Origin: Oryzisolibacter sp. LB2S
GTDB lineage: Bacteria; Pseudomonadota; Gammaproteobacteria; Burkholderiales; Burkholderiaceae_C
NCBI RefSeq assembly: GCF_040732315.1
Contig: NZ_CP160388.1
Span: forward strand, 3,686,501 to 3,750,500
DNA length: 64,000 bases
Direction of reading: 5' to 3'
Shown: one piece after another, positions 40,563 through 50,319 of the stretch
Layout: every line of letters starts with the position of its first letter
Position numbering within the stretch: the stretch's first letter is position 1
The notes under the pieces: generated by a model
The model's input: only the letters and a program-made list of their open reading frames with translations
What the model was told of the DNA's origin: nothing
Database searches by the model: none
Translations under genes and position numbers: made by a program

Positions 40563-42530
40563 ATGCGATTACTCGACCGCCTGCGCCTGTCGCAGAAGTT
40601 CCTGATCCTGGGTGCCATCGCCCTGCTCATGATGGCACTGCCCGCCGGCCTGTACCTGCGCGACAAGCTGGACCAGGTCCAGATCCTGGACACGCAGGCA
40701 CGCGCCATGCCGGCGCTGCAGCGGCTCGGCGAGGCCGTGCGCCTCACGCAGACGCACCGGGGCCTGTCCGCGGCCACGCTCGCGGGCGACGAGCAGCTCG
40801 CGGCGCGCCGGCCGGCCGTGCGCGACGCGCTGGAACAGGCGCTGCAGGCCTCGGCCACCGAGCTCGACGCGGTCGCGCCCGAACAGGCCGCGGAGCTGGC
40901 GCGCCTGCGTCAGGACTGGCAGGCGCTGCAGCAGGCCGAGGCCGACCGCGCCCTGGCGCCCGCGCAAAGCCTGGCGCGCCACACGCGGCTGGTGGCGCGG
41001 CTGCTCGAGCTGAGCGATCAGCTGCTGCACACGAGCGGCCTGAGCACCAGCGACCGGCGCGACACCCAGGCGTTGATCGAGGCCGCACTCGAACAACTGC
41101 CCATGCTGGGCGAGCAGCTGGGCCAGATGCGCGCAATGGGCACGGGCGCGCTGGCCCGCGCCGAACTGCCCCCCGACGTCCGCGGCCAGCTGCGCGCCCT
41201 GCGCGCGCGCGCCGATGAGTTCGATGCGTCCAGCCAGGCCAGCCTGCAGCGCGCCCAGCGCTACGCGCCCGAGCGCAGCGCCGTGCTGACGCCGGCACTC
41301 GCGAGCGAAAAGGCGCGCGTGGCCGAGGCCCTGACCATGGTCGACGAGGGGCTGCTCGAGGCCGTGGAGATGCAGCTCCCCGCCGCACGCTACTTCGACA
41401 CGCTCACGGCCGCCATCGAGGCCGTGAACGCGCTTGGCGGCCAGGCCACGCAAGCATTGCTGTCCATGGCCCAGGATCAGGCCGCGCAGGCACGGCGCAC
41501 GCTCTGGCTCATGGCCGGCGCGCTCGCGGCCCTGCTGCTGCTGGCCCTGGCCCTGGCCGCCGTCTTCGTGCGCTCCATCACGCGCCCACTGGACCAGGCC
41601 GTGGCGCTGGCACGTGCCGTGGCCCGGGGCGACCTGAGCGGCGCCGACCAGCCCCATGGCAGCAACGAGGTCGGCCAGCTCATCGCCGCACAGCAGCAGA
41701 TGCGCGCCACCCTGCGCCCCATCGTGGCCCAGGTGCGCCGCGGCTCCGAGAGCGTGGCCCTGGCGAGCAGCGAGATCGCCCAGGGCAACCACGACCTGTC
41801 GGGCCGCACCGAATCCCAGGCCAGCGCGCTCGAGCAGACGGCCGCCTCCATGGAGCAGCTCAGCGCCACGGTGCAGCACAACGCCGAGACCGCGCGCGAG
41901 GCCAGCCAGCTTGCCGAGCAGACGCGCGACATGGCCCGCCAGGGCGGCGCCAGCGTGGAGCAGGTCGTGGGCACCATGCGCGGCGTGCACCAGGCCGCGC
42001 AGCAGATGGCCGACATCATCCAGGTGATCGACGGCATCGCCTTCCAGACCAATCTGCTGGCCCTGAACGCCGCCGTGGAGGCCGCGCGCGCCGGCGAGCA
42101 GGGGCGCGGCTTTGCCGTGGTGGCCAGCGAGGTGCGCGGCCTGGCCGGACGCAGCGGCGAGGCCGCCAAGCAGATCCGCGCCCTCATCGAGGACAGCCGC
42201 GCGCGCGTGGACCAGGGCAACGAGCAGGCCGCCGCCGCGGGCCAGACCATGGCCGAGGTGGTGCAGAGCATGCAGCGCCTGAGCGCCCTGGTCGGCCAGA
42301 TCAGCACCGCCAGCCAGGAACAGGCCAACGGCGTGGCCCAGGTGGGCGAGGCCGTCAGCGCCCTCGATCAGGTGACGCAGCAGAACGCCGCGCTGGTCGA
42401 GGAAATGGCCGCCGCCGCCGACGCGCTGAGCGGCCAGTCCCAGGCACTGGTGCGGGCGGTGGCGGTGTTCCGCAGCGCGGCCGACACGCCCCACGTGGAG
42501 CAGACGCGGATGCCTGCGCTCACATGCTGA
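40563..42530 (+). CDS. Methyl-accepting chemotaxis protein with NIT-like sensor domain
   Basis: A 655-residue inner-membrane chemoreceptor. The first membrane segment is at about residues 12-30, and an all-helical periplasmic sensor at 45-305 resembles the nitrate/nitrite-sensing NIT fold (ETHRGLS-like [12 protein letters not shown] near 61). The second segment is near 314-336, then a HAMP domain ([11 protein letters not shown]). The signalling domain contains the hairpin tip [20 protein letters not shown] near residue 490. No CheR/CheB tether pentapeptide ends the protein. The ligand is unproven. It appears transcribed alone. Confidence 0.93.
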   Translation: MRLLDRLRLSQKFLILGAIALLMMALPAGLYLRDKLDQVQILDTQARAMPALQRLGEAVRLTQTHRGLSAATLAGDEQLAARRPAVRDALEQALQASATELDAVAPEQAAELARLRQDWQALQQAEADRALAPAQSLARHTRLVARLLELSDQLLHTSGLSTSDRRDTQALIEAALEQLPMLGEQLGQMRAMGTGALARAELPPDVRGQLRALRARADEFDASSQASLQRAQRYAPERSAVLTPALASEKARVAEALTMVDEGLLEAVEMQLPAARYFDTLTAAIEAVNALGGQATQALLSMAQDQAAQARRTLWLMAGALAALLLLALALAAVFVRSITRPLDQAVALARAVARGDLSGADQPHGSNEVGQLIAAQQQMRATLRPIVAQVRRGSESVALASSEIAQGNHDLSGRTESQASALEQTAASMEQLSATVQHNAETAREASQLAEQTRDMARQGGASVEQVVGTMRGVHQAAQQMADIIQVIDGIAFQTNLLALNAAVEAARAGEQGRGFAVVASEVRGLAGRSGEAAKQIRALIEDSRARVDQGNEQAAAAGQTMAEVVQSMQRLSALVGQISTASQEQANGVAQVGEAVSALDQVTQQNAALVEEMAAAADALSGQSQALVRAVAVFRSAADTPHVEQTRMPALTC

Positions 42531-42640
42531 GCGGTCGGGGACGGCCCTGCCCCACCGCCGCGCGCCTTTGGGCCTGACGAGGGAATGAGGAGGCAAACAG
42601 CCGCCGCTGATTCCAGTCCCTGAGGCGATGCATAGAATCG

Positions 42641-43567
42641 ATGGCTTTACCCAGCCGCGACATGAGCGACTACCTCAAGGCCCTGGCGCTGAGCTCGGCC
42701 CTCTGCCTGACCGGCGCGCCGCAGCCCTTGGCGGCACAGGGCGCGATCGAGCTTGCCGATGCCAGGCACAAGACCATCACACTGGCCCGCCCGGCGCAGC
42801 GCATCGTCTCGCTCCAACCCTCGTTCACCGAGGCCCTGTGCGCCCTGGGCGGCTGCGACGCGCTTGTGGCCGTCGACCGCCATTCACTCTGGCCCGGGCA
42901 GGCGGCCGCACTGCCCAAGGTGGGCAGCCTGCGCGACCCGGACATGGAGCGCATCGTCGCCCTGCGGCCCGATGTGGTGCTGTCGCGGCCCGGGCACAAG
43001 CTCAACGAACGGCTCGAGAGCCTGGGCATCCAGGTGCTGGCGCTCAACGTGCAGACCTACGAGGACATGGCCCGGGACATGGAAACCCTGGCCATGCTGA
43101 TCGGGAGGCCGGGCGCGGGCCAGCGGCTGTGGCGGCAGACGAAGGAGCGGCTCGCCGCACTGCGGCGCGAGGTGCCCGCGCACTGGCAGGGCAGGAAGGT
43201 GTACTTCGAGCTGCACAGCGGCATGGCGGCCGCGGGCGAGGCCTCGTTCATCGGCCAGACCCTGCAGGGCCTGGGGCTGGTGAACATCGCGGGCCGCGAC
43301 CTGCCGATGTACCCCAAGCTCAACCCCGAATATGTGGTGCGCGCCAACCCGGACCTGGTCATCACCATGACCGACATGCCTGTGCCGCCCCCCGAGCGCC
43401 AGGGCTGGAACCGCATCGCCGCGCTGCGCGGCAACGGCTACTGCCGCATTCCGAACGCCGAGTTCGACCTCCTGGTGCGCCCGGGCCCGCGCGTCGTCGA
43501 TGCGGCGCGCTTGGTCCTGCAATGCCTGCAGCGGCTGTCGCCCGATGCCGGGACATCAAGGCCGTGA
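42641..43567 (+). CDS. Periplasmic binding protein, BtuF/helical-backbone metal receptor type
   Basis: A 308-residue class III binding protein. The signal peptide is about 30 residues (ending PLAAQGAI). Then come RPAQRIVSLQPSFTEALCAL, the vitamin B12/iron-chelate receptor entry, and ERIVALRPDVVLSRPGHKL before the long connecting helix. It has no adjacent permease or ATPase; instead an MFS transporter follows 15 bases later. It may serve one of the ABC systems downstream. The start could also be Met8 (42662). Cobalamin or a metal chelate are the likely ligands, by family only. Confidence 0.85.
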   Translation: MALPSRDMSDYLKALALSSALCLTGAPQPLAAQGAIELADARHKTITLARPAQRIVSLQPSFTEALCALGGCDALVAVDRHSLWPGQAAALPKVGSLRDPDMERIVALRPDVVLSRPGHKLNERLESLGIQVLALNVQTYEDMARDMETLAMLIGRPGAGQRLWRQTKERLAALRREVPAHWQGRKVYFELHSGMAAAGEASFIGQTLQGLGLVNIAGRDLPMYPKLNPEYVVRANPDLVITMTDMPVPPPERQGWNRIAALRGNGYCRIPNAEFDLLVRPGPRVVDAARLVLQCLQRLSPDAGTSRP

Positions 43568-43582
43568 CGCCAGCAAAGCAGC

Positions 43583-44848
43583 ATGACCAGTAACCAGGCT
43601 CACCTCATGGCCCCGGCCAGGCCTCTTCCCCAGCGCAACGTCATCCTGGGCACGCAGCTGGTGTTCAACATCGGCTTTTTTGCCGTCGTGCCCTTCATCG
43701 CCATGCACATGCGCGACGACCTGCTGATGGGCAGCGCCATGATCGGCATCGTGCTGGGCGTGCGCACGTTCTCGCAGCAGGGCATGTTCTTCCTCGGCGG
43801 GCTGCTAGCGCAGCGTTGGGGCTATCGTCGGCTGATGCTGGCGGGCTGTGCGGTGCGGGTGCTGGGCTACCTGGGGCTGGCCCTTGCCCAGACGCCGCTC
43901 ATGCTCATTGCCAGCGCGTCCCTGACGGGCCTGGGCGGCGCCATGTTCTCGCCCTGCATGGAGGCATTGACGGCCGAGATACAGGCCCGCGATCAAGAGG
44001 CGCGCCCAGCGACGCAGGCTCGCGCCAACCTGTTTGCGGCCTTTGCCGTGGCCGGAGAGCTCGGCGCCGTGGCCGGGCCTGTGCTGGGTGGCCTGCTCAT
44101 GCCCTGGGGCTTTGCCTGGCTTGCGGTGTCATGCGCCGGCGTGTTCGTGCTGGCCGCCATCGTGCTGCATGCGACGGTGCCGCACGATCTGCAGCGCGCC
44201 AAGGCCATGCCGGGCGGCTGGCGCCGGGTGTTCGGCGAGCGTGACTTCCTGCTGTTTGCGCTGGCCTACAGCACCTATCTGTTCAGCTACAACCAGCTGT
44301 ACATGGCCGTGCCTGCCGAGATCTCACGCATCGGCGCACCGCCCATGGCGCTGTCCTGGCTGTTTGTGCTGGCCTCGGTGCTGGTGATCGGGCTGCAGTT
44401 TCCGATAGCGGCGCTGTGCCGCAGGATGTCCGCACGCAAGGCCCTGGTCATAGGCTTTGCGTGGATGACGCTGGCCTTTGGCGCCCTGCTGGGCAGCATG
44501 CTCCCCGGGGTTCCCGATGCTTTTTCGGCCTCCCATGCCAGCGCCGTGCCCGTGACGCTGTTCGTGCTCTTGCTCAGCCTCGGACAGATGTTCGCCGCGC
44601 CCGTGGCCATGTCGCTCGTGCCGCACTTTGCCCGGCAGCAGGCCTTGCCGGTCTACTACGGCCTGCTGGCCTCGATGGGCGGACTCATGGTGCTGTGCGG
44701 CAATGTGGCCGTGGGACTGGTGCAGGACGCGCTCGCGCACATGGCCGTGCCGGGCGGCACCGGCCTGGCCTGGGGCCTGGCGATGCTGCTGCCCGCAGCG
44801 AGCGCCTGTGCCATGGCGCGGCTGCGCCTGCCGCGCGCAGACTCTTGA
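43583..44848 (+). CDS. MFS transporter (drug/siderophore exporter-like)
   Basis: A 421-residue protein with twelve membrane segments. Helix 2-3 carries the MFS motif around LLAQRWGYRRLMLAG, and its N-terminus has NVILGTQLVFNIGFFAVVPF. It resembles DHA1 MdtH/YfcJ-like exporters. Its place between a B12/iron-type binding protein and a Fur-boxed operon suggests export of a chelator, but that is inference. It is probably co-transcribed with the preceding gene. Confidence 0.87.
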   Translation: MTSNQAHLMAPARPLPQRNVILGTQLVFNIGFFAVVPFIAMHMRDDLLMGSAMIGIVLGVRTFSQQGMFFLGGLLAQRWGYRRLMLAGCAVRVLGYLGLALAQTPLMLIASASLTGLGGAMFSPCMEALTAEIQARDQEARPATQARANLFAAFAVAGELGAVAGPVLGGLLMPWGFAWLAVSCAGVFVLAAIVLHATVPHDLQRAKAMPGGWRRVFGERDFLLFALAYSTYLFSYNQLYMAVPAEISRIGAPPMALSWLFVLASVLVIGLQFPIAALCRRMSARKALVIGFAWMTLAFGALLGSMLPGVPDAFSASHASAVPVTLFVLLLSLGQMFAAPVAMSLVPHFARQQALPVYYGLLASMGGLMVLCGNVAVGLVQDALAHMAVPGGTGLAWGLAMLLPAASACAMARLRLPRADS

Positions 44849-44895
44849 ACCAGTTTGACCCGCCAGGCAACAGCGTAAACCCTAGTGTTTTGATT

Positions 44896-44914
44896 GGTAA
44901 TGAGAATTGTTTTC
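44896..44914. promoter_or_regulatory. Fur-like box
   Basis: GGTAATGAGAATTGTTTTC matches the 19-base Fur consensus (GATAATGATAATCATTATC) at about 13 positions, best in the left half. It falls between a TTGATT -35-like element at 44890 and an AT-rich region suited to a -10, where Fur would block transcription of the operon starting at 45024. Confidence 0.6.
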
Positions 44915-45023
44915 AACTTAATCCCTAGAATGCCGCGGCCGGTACGGGCCGATGGGCATGTCGATGCACGTGACATGCGTCCATGGGTTGGCGGGCGGTT
45001 CTCCTCATTCATCCATCGACACA

Positions 45024-46124
45024 ATGCTCCGCAAAAACTCCTTGGCCAGCCTTGCCCTGGCTGTCTGTGCCCTTGGCGCCCAGGCAGAAATCAAAACCCT
45101 CACCGACATTTCCGGCCAGCAGGTCAAGCTGGATCTGCCCGCCAAGCGCGTGGCCCTGGGCTTCTACTTTGAAGACTATCTGGCCGTGGCCGGCGAGAAG
45201 GGCTGGTCCCACGTGGTCGGCATCTCCAAGGACGCGTGGAAGGGCTGGCGCCCCGCAAGCTGGAAGCTCTACACCGACCACATGCCCGCCATCGACAAGC
45301 TGCCCGACATGGGCGAGGTCGAGGCCATGACGTTCTCGGTGGAAAAGGTGATTGCCCTCAAGCCCGATGTGCTGGTGCTGGCCGAGTGGCAGATGCAGGG
45401 CCTGGGCAGCGACATCGACCAGATCAAGAGTGCCGGCATCCCCATCGTCGTGGTGGACTACAACGCACAGACCCTGGAACGCCACCTCAAGAGCACCGAA
45501 CTGCTCGGCGAGATCGCCGGTCAGCCCGCGCGCGCCGCGGCCATCAACAAGGACTACAAGGACGCCCTCGGCGACATCGACGCACGGCTGGCCAAGGCCA
45601 GGCTGCCCAAGCCCAAGGCCTACGCCGAGTTCGGCAACAAGGGCCCCGGCGAGGTGGGCATCAGCTATGGCAAGAACATGTGGGGCGGCATGATCGAGCA
45701 GGCCGGCGGCATCAACATCTCCAAGCCCTTTGTCGAGTGGTGGGGCCCCATCAACCCCGAGCAGGTGCTGGCCTCCCAGCCGGACGTGGTGCTGATCACC
45801 GGCACGGAAACCGCCAAGAGCCCGACGGCCCTGCGCATCGGCCAGGGCGTGCCACGCAAGGAGGTGGCCGAGCGTCTGTCGGGCTGGGCCCAGCGCCCCG
45901 GCTGGGGCACGCTGCCCGCCATCAAGGGCCAGCGCCTGCACGCGCTCTACCAGGGCGCATCGCGCACGCAGGCCGACTACACCATGGTGCAGTACATCGC
46001 CAAGGCGCTGTACCCCACGGTGTTCCCCGACCTCAATCCCGAGCAGAACTACATCAACTTCTACAAGAAGTACCTGCCCGTCGTGCCGCAGGGCACATTC
46101 GCCACCGATCTGAGCGCGCGATAG
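45024..46124 (+). CDS. ABC transporter periplasmic iron-chelate-type binding protein
   Basis: A 366-residue class III binding protein. Taking ATG 45024 gives a clean signal peptide (MLRKNSLASLALAVCALGAQ, cut near residue 21); the 24 upstream codons are not signal-like. Family features include IKTLTDISGQQVKLDLPAKR, KVIALKPDVLVLAEWQMQG and the long linking helix. Such proteins bind ferric siderophores, haem or similar. It heads a plus-strand operon with permease, ATPase, cupredoxin and porin behind a Fur-like box. Confidence 0.9.
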   Translation: MLRKNSLASLALAVCALGAQAEIKTLTDISGQQVKLDLPAKRVALGFYFEDYLAVAGEKGWSHVVGISKDAWKGWRPASWKLYTDHMPAIDKLPDMGEVEAMTFSVEKVIALKPDVLVLAEWQMQGLGSDIDQIKSAGIPIVVVDYNAQTLERHLKSTELLGEIAGQPARAAAINKDYKDALGDIDARLAKARLPKPKAYAEFGNKGPGEVGISYGKNMWGGMIEQAGGINISKPFVEWWGPINPEQVLASQPDVVLITGTETAKSPTALRIGQGVPRKEVAERLSGWAQRPGWGTLPAIKGQRLHALYQGASRTQADYTMVQYIAKALYPTVFPDLNPEQNYINFYKKYLPVVPQGTFATDLSAR

Positions 46125-46194
46125 GCCCGCGCTCGCTTGACCGACGCCGCGCCGGGGCAAGCCGCCCGCGCGCGGCGGTTCCCGAAAGCCCCCC

Positions 46195-47247
46195 ATGCAA
46201 CTCACCGCACAGCTGGATGCGGCACGCCTGAGCCACCGCCGCCACGAACGCCGCCGCGGCGGTTTTCTGCTGGTGTTCGTGGCGCTCAGCCTGTGCTCGC
46301 TGGTGCTGGACATCGCCACCGGACCTTCGATGATCGGCCTGGGCGACGTCGTGCAGACCCTGTTGAATCCGGATGCCGCCGACAGCGCCACCCGTGCCAT
46401 CGTCATGAACATGCGCCTGCCGATCGCGGCCATGGCGCTGGTGGTGGGCGCGTCGCTGGCGCTGGGCGGTGCCGAGATGCAGACCCTGCTCAACAACCCC
46501 ATGGCCAGCCCGTACACGCTGGGCCTGGCGGCCGCATCGGGCTTTGGCGCCGCGCTGACGCTGTATTTCGATGGCTTCGGTCTGCCCACACTGGTGGCCG
46601 TGCCTCTGGGCGGCTTCGTGTTCTGCATGCTCGCCGCGGGTCTGCTGTTTGCGCTGGCGTCCATGCGCGCCATCAGCACCTATGTGCTGGTGCTCGCGGG
46701 CATTTCGCTGCTGTTTCTGTTCCAGGCGCTGCTGAGCCTGCTGCAGTACATCGCCTCGCCCGAGCTGAGCCAGCAAATCACGTTCTGGCTGTTTGGCAGC
46801 CTGCTCAAGAGCCATTGGTACAGCGTGGCCTGCGTGGCCGGCGTGCTGGTCATGTGCACGCTGCTCCTGATGCGCGACGCCTGGAAGCTCACGGCATTGC
46901 GCATGGGCGAAGAACGCGCCGCCAGCCTGGGCGTGAACGTGCGCCGGCTGCGCCTGAAGACCCTGGCGCTGGTGTCACTGCTCACGGCCACGGCCATCGG
47001 CTTCGTCGGCGTGATCGGCTTCATCGGCCTGGTGTCGCCGCACATCGCACGCATGCTCGTGGGGGAGGATCAGCGCTACTACATCCCCCTGTCCATGCTG
47101 TGCGGCGCCTGCCTGCTGTCGGTCTCGTCGGTGCTGTCCAAGACGATTCTGCCGGGCGCCATCTTCCCCATCGGCATCGTCACGGCGCTCATCGGCGTGC
47201 CGTTCTTCTTCGTGCTGATTCTGCGGGGGCTGCGCCGACATGCTTGA
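46195..47247 (+). CDS. FecCD-type ABC permease
   Basis: A 350-residue permease with nine to ten membrane segments. The FecCD/BtuC signature is present: MRLPIAAMALVVGASLALGG, MQTLLNNPMASPYTLGLAAA (helix 3), and near the end VGVIGFIGLVSPHIARMLVG with FPIGIVTALIGVPFFFVLIL. It forms the membrane pore as a dimer. It overlaps the ATPase gene by eight bases. It is clearly a different lineage from the permease at 51111, with only moderate similarity. Confidence 0.93.
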   Translation: MQLTAQLDAARLSHRRHERRRGGFLLVFVALSLCSLVLDIATGPSMIGLGDVVQTLLNPDAADSATRAIVMNMRLPIAAMALVVGASLALGGAEMQTLLNNPMASPYTLGLAAASGFGAALTLYFDGFGLPTLVAVPLGGFVFCMLAAGLLFALASMRAISTYVLVLAGISLLFLFQALLSLLQYIASPELSQQITFWLFGSLLKSHWYSVACVAGVLVMCTLLLMRDAWKLTALRMGEERAASLGVNVRRLRLKTLALVSLLTATAIGFVGVIGFIGLVSPHIARMLVGEDQRYYIPLSMLCGACLLSVSSVLSKTILPGAIFPIGIVTALIGVPFFFVLILRGLRRHA

Positions 47248-48076
47248 CATCGCCCACGCCACCGTTGTGCGCGGCAACACCGCGATTCTCGAAGACATCA
47301 CGCTGCAACTGCGGCCGGGGCGGCTGCACGCCATCATCGGCCCCAATGGCGCCGGCAAGAGCACGCTGCTCAAGGCCGTGACCGGTCAGCTGCGCCTGAA
47401 GGCGGGCCAGGTGCGCCACAGGGATGTGCTGCAGGATCACGCACGCCTGCCCACCTGGCAGGCCGGCATGGCCTACATGCCGCAGGACATCAGCCTGGAC
47501 GTGGATCTGAGCGCCATCGAGGTCGTGCTGCTGGGCCGGCTGTCCAACCTCGGCATGCACATCGGCGACGAGCTGCTGCAGCAGGCGCTGGAGTCGCTGG
47601 ACACCGTGGGGCTGCTGCACCTGGCCAACCGCTCCGTGGCGCAGCTCAGTGGCGGACAGCGCCAGATGGTGCTGTTCGCGCAGCTGCTGATGCGCCAGAG
47701 CGCGCTGATGCTGCTCGACGAGCCCGTGAGCGCCCTGGACCTCAAGCACCAGGTGCGACTGCTGGACATCCTGCTGGAGCAGACGCGCCAGCGCCACTGC
47801 ACCACGCTGACCGTGCTGCACGACCTGAACCTGGTCGCGCAGTACGCGGACGAGGTCATCGTCATTGCCGACCGCAGCGTGCTGGCCCAGGGCGCGCCGC
47901 TGGATGTGATGAGCGCAGGCTTTCTCGAGCGCATCTACGGCATCCGCACCGACGTCGTCACCGGCAACGACGGCCTGCCGCGCGTCACGCCGCTGCGCGG
48001 CGCGTTTGCGGGCGAGCCGGCCCGCCGGCTTCCCGGCGTCCACCCCGATTCCTCACTCCTGCAACAAGCAACATGA
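47240..48076 (+). CDS. FecE-type ABC transporter ATPase
   Basis: A 278-residue ATP-binding subunit. Walker A is IGPNGAGKST (residues 34-43), the signature is AQLSGGQRQMVLFAQLLM, Walker B is ALMLLDEPVSALD and the switch is TVLHDLNLV. It drives the permease upstream. Its C-terminal tail (from about 245) is Pro/Arg rich. The stop overlaps the following cupredoxin ATG by four bases (48073-48076), so the copper protein is translated with the transporter. Confidence 0.93.
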   Translation: MLDIAHATVVRGNTAILEDITLQLRPGRLHAIIGPNGAGKSTLLKAVTGQLRLKAGQVRHRDVLQDHARLPTWQAGMAYMPQDISLDVDLSAIEVVLLGRLSNLGMHIGDELLQQALESLDTVGLLHLANRSVAQLSGGQRQMVLFAQLLMRQSALMLLDEPVSALDLKHQVRLLDILLEQTRQRHCTTLTVLHDLNLVAQYADEVIVIADRSVLAQGAPLDVMSAGFLERIYGIRTDVVTGNDGLPRVTPLRGAFAGEPARRLPGVHPDSSLLQQAT

Positions 48077-48534
48077 ATGCACGCAACTGGATCGCCGCGC
48101 TCGCCTGCGCGGCCATGACCCTGCCCGCATGGGCCGCCAACCACGTGGTGGAAATGCTCGACCAGGACGGCAGCGCCACGATGGTCTTCAAGCCCATGTA
48201 CCTCAAGGTCGCGCCGGGTGACAGCGTCACCTTCAAGCCCGTGCACAAGAGCCACTACGTCAAGCTCATGACCGCACCCGCCGGCACCAACCGGTTCACC
48301 AGCAAGGAGGACGAGGAATACACCGTCACCCTGGATCAGCCCGGCATGTATTTCTACGTCTGCCCGCCGCACATGATGATGGCCATGATCGGCGCCATCC
48401 AGGTGGGCGAAGGCGAGGCCGTGACCACCCAGGTGCCCGCCGCCGTCAAGGCGGTGAACAATCTGCGCGGCCGCATGATGAGCAACACCGACCGCGCCGA
48501 CACGCTGGTCAAGCACATGCAGGAGGCGCAATAA
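48073..48534 (+). CDS. Pseudoazurin-like cupredoxin (operon with iron-type ABC importer)
   Basis: A 153-residue periplasmic type 1 copper protein with a signal peptide of about 21 residues (ending LPAWAA). Copper ligands with exact pseudoazurin spacing are visible: His61 in HKSHYV, then Cys97, His100 and Met105 in YVCPPHMMMAM (C-x2-H-x4-M). Pseudoazurins carry electrons to nitrite or nitrous-oxide reductases, but none of these is near. Here it is coupled at both ends: ATGA overlap with the ATPase and TAA-ATG contact with the porin. A role with the imported metal chelate is inferred. Confidence 0.88.
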   Translation: MNARNWIAALACAAMTLPAWAANHVVEMLDQDGSATMVFKPMYLKVAPGDSVTFKPVHKSHYVKLMTAPAGTNRFTSKEDEEYTVTLDQPGMYFYVCPPHMMMAMIGAIQVGEGEAVTTQVPAAVKAVNNLRGRMMSNTDRADTLVKHMQEAQ

Positions 48535-49875
48535 ATGGCCCGCCACCACCACGCCCGCAGCCTGCGCACCGCGGCCGCCCTGGCCGCCTGCGCCGCCGCA
48601 TCGCTTGGCGCCCATGCGGGCGCACAGGACGACGCCAAGGGGTTCATCGAAGGCTCGGGCCTCACGCTGCACAACCGCCTGGTCTACGAACGGCTCGACT
48701 ACCGACGCGGTGACACCACGCGCACCGTGGCCGGCACGCGCTCCGACGAGGCCACGGAGGCCGCCTACGGCCTGATGCTCAACTACCAGTCCGGCTACAC
48801 GCGTGGCGTGGTCGGCCTGGGGCTGGACGCGCATGCCGTTGGCGGCGTGAACCTGGGCTCGGACGCCGACAGCGTGCGCCGCACCCCGCGCTACATCGCC
48901 AAGGACGGCGCGCAGCTCAAGGACAGCTTTGGCCGTGCGGGCGCCGCGCTGAAGCTGCGCATGTCCTCCACCGAACTCAAGGTCGGCGAGATGCGCACCA
49001 AGAACCCCATCTTCCATTCGTCCGACACGCGCCTGCTGCCCGAAACCAACCGGGGCTGGCAGATCACCAGCACGGACATTCCCACGCTGTCGCTGCAGGC
49101 CGGGCGCTTCACGCGCTGGACAGATCGCAACGCACGCAAGAACGGCGGCGATCTGCTGGCCAACTACTCGGGCATCAATGCCTCGGCCTTCGCCTTTGCC
49201 GGCGGCACATGGAGCACGCCCATCAACGGCCTGGGCCTCACCGGCTACTGGGGCCAGTATGAGGATGCGTGGAACACCTGGTACCTGGGCAGCTTCTACA
49301 AGATGGCCCTGGCCAACAAGCAGTCCCTGAGCCTGAGCCTGAACCTCTACCGCAACACCGACACGGGCAAGGCGCTGGCCGGCGCAGTGGACAACACCAC
49401 CTGGAGCCTGATGAGCAGCTATGCCTTCGGCCCCCACAAGCTGGGCCTGGGCTACCAGAAGGTCGATGGCGACACGCCGTTCGACTATGTCAACCGCGGC
49501 TCGATCTGGCTCGAAAACGCCATGCAGCTGTCGGACTTCAACGCGCCACACGAAGCCTCGTGGCAGCTCAAGTACGACGTGGACCTGGGCCAGCTCGTCA
49601 CCCCCGGCCTGAGCGCCGGCCTGGCCTACACGCGCGGCAGCGGCATCGACTACCGCCGCGCAGGCAGCGTCTACAACGGCTACCTGGGCACCGGCAGCGC
49701 GGGCGGCAAACACTGGGAGCGTGACCTGATCGTGCGCTACACCGTGCAGTCCGGCCAGGCCAAGGGACTGGCGCTGCAGCTGCGCTGGAGCGTGCACCGC
49801 GCCAACGCGGCCCAGGGCGAGCTCAACGTCAATCAGCTGAGGCTGCTGGCGGAAATGCCTGTGCGCATCCTCTAG
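48535..49875 (+). CDS. OprD family outer-membrane porin
   Basis: A 446-residue porin-type protein. The signal peptide is about 30 residues (ending GAHAGAQ), then the OprD start DDAKGFIEGSGLTLHNRLVY, repeated amphipathic beta strands (for example LKVGEMRTKNPIF, LSLQAGRFTRWTDRN) and a C-terminal strand ending with LAEMPVRIL. Length (about 420-450) fits OprD-type substrate-specific channels for amino acids, peptides or small chelates. It follows the cupredoxin with no gap. Presence of a porin rather than a TonB receptor in an iron-type operon is unusual. Confidence 0.87.
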   Translation: MARHHHARSLRTAAALAACAAASLGAHAGAQDDAKGFIEGSGLTLHNRLVYERLDYRRGDTTRTVAGTRSDEATEAAYGLMLNYQSGYTRGVVGLGLDAHAVGGVNLGSDADSVRRTPRYIAKDGAQLKDSFGRAGAALKLRMSSTELKVGEMRTKNPIFHSSDTRLLPETNRGWQITSTDIPTLSLQAGRFTRWTDRNARKNGGDLLANYSGINASAFAFAGGTWSTPINGLGLTGYWGQYEDAWNTWYLGSFYKMALANKQSLSLSLNLYRNTDTGKALAGAVDNTTWSLMSSYAFGPHKLGLGYQKVDGDTPFDYVNRGSIWLENAMQLSDFNAPHEASWQLKYDVDLGQLVTPGLSAGLAYTRGSGIDYRRAGSVYNGYLGTGSAGGKHWERDLIVRYTVQSGQAKGLALQLRWSVHRANAAQGELNVNQLRLLAEMPVRIL

Positions 49876-50312
49876 CGCGTCTGGCGCGTGACGATGTCCT
49901 GCAGGCGCTCACGCGCCTTGGCAGGCACGCTGTCGGGCAGCTGCAGTGCCGACAGCGGGGCATCGCCCACCTGCACCAGCATGACCATGCCCATGGCGTA
50001 GTGCGGCAGGCATTTGATGCCGTAGAGGCCTGGCTCGTCGAACGTCACCTCGATTTCCTCGTCGATCCTGCCCATGAATGGTTTGGCCGCGGGCGGCAGG
50101 ATCTCGGGCATGGAGGCGGCGTTGTGCGTGCGGTTCGTGGCCAGAAACTTCAGCCTGTCGCCGGGCGCGAGCCTGACGAAGTCCGGCTCGTAGACCATGG
50201 CGCCGCCCTCGCCGCGGTTGCGCATCTTGATCTCAATGGTTTCGGCCTGCACGGACGAGACGCCCAGGGCGGCGCCCAGCAACAGGGCCATCAGCGGTAT
50301 GCGGTGGTTCAT
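49872..50312 (-). CDS. Pseudoazurin-like cupredoxin (operon with B12-riboswitch ABC importer)
   Basis: A 146-residue periplasmic cupredoxin. The signal peptide is about 23 residues (ending VSSVQAET). Copper ligands: His63 in NRTHNAAS, Cys101, His104 and Met109 in KCLPHYAMGM, again C-x2-H-x4-M as in pseudoazurin. It is the last gene of the minus-strand ABC operon, seven bases after the ATPase stop. Its 3' end overlaps the porin gene by four bases, tail to tail. It is a diverged paralogue of the cupredoxin at 48073. Confidence 0.88.
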   Translation of the reverse strand: MNHRIPLMALLLGAALGVSSVQAETIEIKMRNRGEGGAMVYEPDFVRLAPGDRLKFLATNRTHNAASMPEILPPAAKPFMGRIDEEIEVTFDEPGLYGIKCLPHYAMGMVMLVQVGDAPLSALQLPDSVPAKARERLQDIVTRQTR

Positions 50313-50319
50313 GATGGGT

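Noticed and set aside
48073..50312. Cupredoxins as part of a denitrification cluster
   Set aside because: No nir, nor or nos gene lies within the window, and both cupredoxins are physically tied to ABC importers.
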